Source of the DNA: Pseudomonas entomophila L48
GTDB lineage: Bacteria > Pseudomonadota > Gammaproteobacteria > Pseudomonadales > Pseudomonadaceae
Length of the DNA: 64,000 nt
Direction of reading: 5' to 3'
NCBI RefSeq assembly: GCF_000026105.1
Contig: NC_008027.1
Span: forward strand, 2,676,001-2,740,000
The translations under genes were made by a program, and so were the position numbers. The stretch's first letter is position 1. Each line of letters opens with the position of its first letter. A model generated the notes under the pieces. That model was not told where the DNA came from, did not search any database, and saw only the letters and a list, made by a program, of their open reading frames with translations. Of this stretch, positions 61,145 through 64,000 are shown one piece after another.

Positions 61145-62371
61145 TCAGGACGGTTGAGCCGCCAGGCGGTTGCTGACGCTACGTCCCAGCACAAGCACCG
61201 TGACAAAACCGCAGCCAACCAGCGCCGTGGCCAGGCTGAACAGCACCGCGCTGCCCATCTGGTCGACGATCTGCCCGCCGAAGAACGAGCCCAGGGCGAT
61301 GATCACCTGGAACATGGCGACGAACAGCGGCATGCCGCGTTCGACATCCTTGGGCGCCACGACGAACATCCAGATGCTGGCGCAGGCCGGGAAGGCGCCG
61401 AAGGCGAAACCCCACAGCGCGATCAGCATCGCCGCGCCGGTCAGGCTGGTGGCGAAGTAGGGGAACAGCGCGGTGCCGACGCCGATCATCAGCGCGACCA
61501 GCATCAATGTGTGGCGCACGCTCTGGTTGGCGGCGAAACCGGCGAAGATATTTCCCAGTACCCCGGCCACGCCATAGAGCAACAGCAGGGAACCAATGGT
61601 TGGCCCGTCGAAGCTGGCGTTGTGCTTGAAGAACGGCGCGACATAGGTATAGGCGGCGAAGTGCGCCAGGCCGATCAGCAGGACAGCGATCAGGCCGACC
61701 CGAGCCTTCGGGTTGACGAACAGGGCAGGCAGGTCACTGATGCGGATGGCCTTGTCCGGGTTGAGCCGCGGCAGCAGGAAGACCTGCGCCAGCAGCACCG
61801 GTATGCCCACCAATGCAGTGACCAGGAAGGTCGTGCGCCACCCCATCAAGCCGCTCAGCCAAGTGCCCACCGGCACGCCAAGCACGGTGGCCAATGTCAC
61901 CCCGACCATGATGATCGAGGTGGCCTGGGCCACGCTCACGCCCTTGGGCGCCAGGCGGCCGCTGAGGGCAATGGCGGTGGCCCAGAAGCCACCGATGCTG
62001 ATGCCCAGCAGTACCCGGCCAAATAGCAGCAGGCTGAAGTCGGTGGCGTAGGCCACGACCGCGTTGGCGATGATCATGATCAGTGTCAGGCCGATCAGCA
62101 GGTAGCGCCGGTCCAGGGCGCCGATGCCCACCGACAGCAAGGGGGCGGCGAGGGCCGCCATGATGCCGGGCAGGGTCACCATCAGCCCGGCGTGGCCGGC
62201 GCTGATGCCGAGGTCGCTGGCGACATCGTTGAGCACTCCGACCGGGAGGAACTCGCTGGTAACCAGGGCGAAGGCACCCACGGCAACCGAGAGAATTGCC
62301 AGCCACTGCTGGCTGACGCTTTGCTGATCATGTTCGGGACGGCCGTGAGGGGCCTGGCTGGCGCTTGGCAT
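61145..62371 (-). CDS. MFS transporter (DHA1, YdhP/NepI-like)
   Basis: 408-residue major facilitator with about twelve helices; LSVAVGAFALVTSEFLPVGVLNDVA at helix 1 (the TSEFLPVG motif of arabinose/purine-nucleoside efflux members) and GWRTTFLVTALVGIPV after helix 6. Likely exports a small hydrophilic compound or drug. Convergent with mdh. Confidence 0.85.
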   Translation of the reverse strand: MPSASQAPHGRPEHDQQSVSQQWLAILSVAVGAFALVTSEFLPVGVLNDVASDLGISAGHAGLMVTLPGIMAALAAPLLSVGIGALDRRYLLIGLTLIMIIANAVVAYATDFSLLLFGRVLLGISIGGFWATAIALSGRLAPKGVSVAQATSIIMVGVTLATVLGVPVGTWLSGLMGWRTTFLVTALVGIPVLLAQVFLLPRLNPDKAIRISDLPALFVNPKARVGLIAVLLIGLAHFAAYTYVAPFFKHNASFDGPTIGSLLLLYGVAGVLGNIFAGFAANQSVRHTLMLVALMIGVGTALFPYFATSLTGAAMLIALWGFAFGAFPACASIWMFVVAPKDVERGMPLFVAMFQVIIALGSFFGGQIVDQMGSAVLFSLATALVGCGFVTVLVLGRSVSNRLAAQPS

Positions 62372-62593
62372 GGTGTGGATTCCAAGGGAGTGTCGCCTGG
62401 AGCAGGCGAGAGGAGCGGGGAGACAATTCGGCGGCGATTATAGGCGGCGGTCTTTGCATTCAAACAGATGCGCGTTTCGATAGTCATCATCAGCGTGATC
62501 GATGGAGTGCCCTGAAATAGAGCGCCTGCTGTTGATTACAAGCAGGTGGTCGTGAGGGCTACCCTTGGACCCAAGCGTTCGACGTTGGAGGTG

Positions 62594-62786
62594 CAGCGCC
62601 CTTGGGATCGAGCGCCGCCCGCGCGGCGCATCGCGGATGAATCCGCTCCTACCTCTATTGCAACGTACCGTACCTGTAAGGCCATGGTCGCTCGCCTCGG
62701 CGCCCGTCGACATGCCGTATCGTGCCAAACCTGTAGGAGCGGATTCATCCGCAAGGCGGCGCTCGATCCCAAGGGCGGTGCAGGTG
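62594..62786. repeat. large inverted repeat with REP-like core
   Basis: Left arm (about 62594-62653) contains GCCCTTGGGATCGAGCGCCG and GCGGATGAATCCGCTCCTAC. The right arm (about 62731-62786) has the reverse complements GTAGGAGCGGATTCATCCGC and CGGCGCTCGATCCCAAGGGC. Arms of about 55-60 bases flank a 75-base spacer. Much longer than the usual REP pairs in the window; no transposase within. Confidence 0.75.
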
Positions 62787-62988
62787 CTGAGCACACGCCC
62801 GGCAGCCCTGACGCGCTCTTTCCGCTAATTATTTGAAATTAAAGGTTGACGGGGTTTCAGATCCCCTTATAATGCGCCCCACTTCCAGCGACAACGGAAC
62901 GCGAAACTCCTTGAGAATCAACGAGTTAAGCGAGTTCGAAGGTGCTGAAAGGGCTTCGGTTTCACATCGAAAGCGGTGAAAAAGGTGG

Positions 62989-63016
62989 TTGACAGCAAGT
63001 TGTAACGCTGTATGAT
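62989..63016 (+). promoter_or_regulatory. rRNA promoter P1-type
   Basis: TTGACA at 62989-62994, 16-base spacer, TATGAT at 63011-63016. Strong consensus promoter upstream of 16S rRNA. Confidence 0.8.
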
Positions 63017-63087
63017 TCGCCTCCCGCTACGAGAGATCGCAGCGAGTTAAGCGGTTGAAGTTGAACGAAAAACTTCGAAAATAACGC

Positions 63088-63115
63088 TTGACACGAAATG
63101 AGGTTAGCGTAGAAT
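63088..63115 (+). promoter_or_regulatory. rRNA promoter P2-type
   Basis: TTGACA at 63088-63093, 16-base spacer, TAGAAT at 63110-63115, followed by a GC-rich GCGCGCC discriminator-like stretch typical of stringently controlled rRNA promoters. Confidence 0.82.
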
Positions 63116-63151
63116 GCGCGCCTCGGTTGAGACGAAACGCTCTTAACCAAT

Positions 63152-63164
63152 CGCTCTTTAACAA
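63152..63164 (+). promoter_or_regulatory. boxA antitermination site of the rRNA leader
   Basis: CGCTCTTTAACAA matches the rrn boxA bound by Nus factors; it lies between the promoters and 16S rRNA. Confidence 0.78.
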
Positions 63165-63313
63165 ATTGAATCAAGCAATTCGTGTGGGTGCTTGTGAGTA
63201 CGGGCTGATAGTCACCAAGATTATCAGCATCACAAGTGGCCATGCGAGAAATCACATAGTCATTTGAGATTGCTGAGCCAAGTTTAGGGTTTCTTAAAAA
63301 CCCAAGCAGTATT

Positions 63314-64000
<687 letters not shown>

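Overview
The window is a stretch of a Pseudomonas chromosome, most likely from the P. putida group. The evidence is high GC, typical Pseudomonas gene content, many putida-type REP palindromes (GTAGGAGCGGCTTCAGCCGCG and relatives), and the 5' part of a 16S rRNA gene at the right edge with Pseudomonas-type sequence. Species assignment is inference.

Layout. 1-2.2 kb: the 3' end of a TTQ amine dehydrogenase cluster (MauD-like thioredoxin, small subunit, two c-type cytochromes). 2.2-18 kb: ordinary chromosomal genes separated by REP elements (NAD(P)H oxidoreductase, crotonase, MipA/OmpV porin-like protein, RNase T2, gamma-glutamylputrescine synthetase, a leaderless LPMO-like protein plus GH18 chitinase, an Ada/AlkA fusion, an SGNH hydrolase, LysR, cytochrome c, two DUF3077/DUF6124-type small proteins with a structured leader). 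17.9-18.9 kb: a cobalamin riboswitch ahead of a [2Fe-2S] ferredoxin-domain protein. 19.2-20.2 kb: decayed arsR and arsB.

20.2-31.4 kb: an uncharacterised catabolic island (MBL hydrolase, GMC oxidoreductase, divergent LysR, class II aldolase-type protein, aldehyde dehydrogenase, three SDRs), then a KefB/C-type antiporter and a DUF924 protein. 31.9-37 kb: a 3-hydroxybenzoate/gentisate pathway (LysR, gentisate dioxygenase, fumarylpyruvate hydrolase, broken MFS transporter, maleylpyruvate isomerase, 3-hydroxybenzoate 6-hydroxylase). Together the four enzymes convert 3-hydroxybenzoate to fumarate and pyruvate.

38.1-43.4 kb: the most interesting unit. A LysR regulator is divergent from a betaine/histidine-type ABC importer. 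The importer is co-transcribed with a histidine-ammonia-lyase homologue that precisely lacks the Ala-Ser-Gly triad needed to form the MIO cofactor. The combination fits uptake and MIO-independent cleavage of a trimethylated histidine such as ergothioneine (an ergothionase-type lyase); this is inference. 43.5-50.5 kb: a hypothetical protein, an arginase-family enzyme, a lipoprotein alpha/beta hydrolase, a multidomain peptidoglycan hydrolase-like protein without signal peptide, an MFS transporter and a stand-alone AraC DNA-binding domain.

50.8-55.6 kb: a glutathione-dependent formaldehyde detoxification cluster (frmA, VOC protein, frmB, NDH-2-like flavoprotein) flanked by two frmR genes. The first is a decayed remnant with an intact operator; the second is intact with its own operator. 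56-62.4 kb: DUF3422 protein, UvrA paralogue, malate dehydrogenase, MFS transporter. 62.4-64 kb: a large inverted repeat, tandem rRNA promoters, boxA and the start of 16S rRNA.
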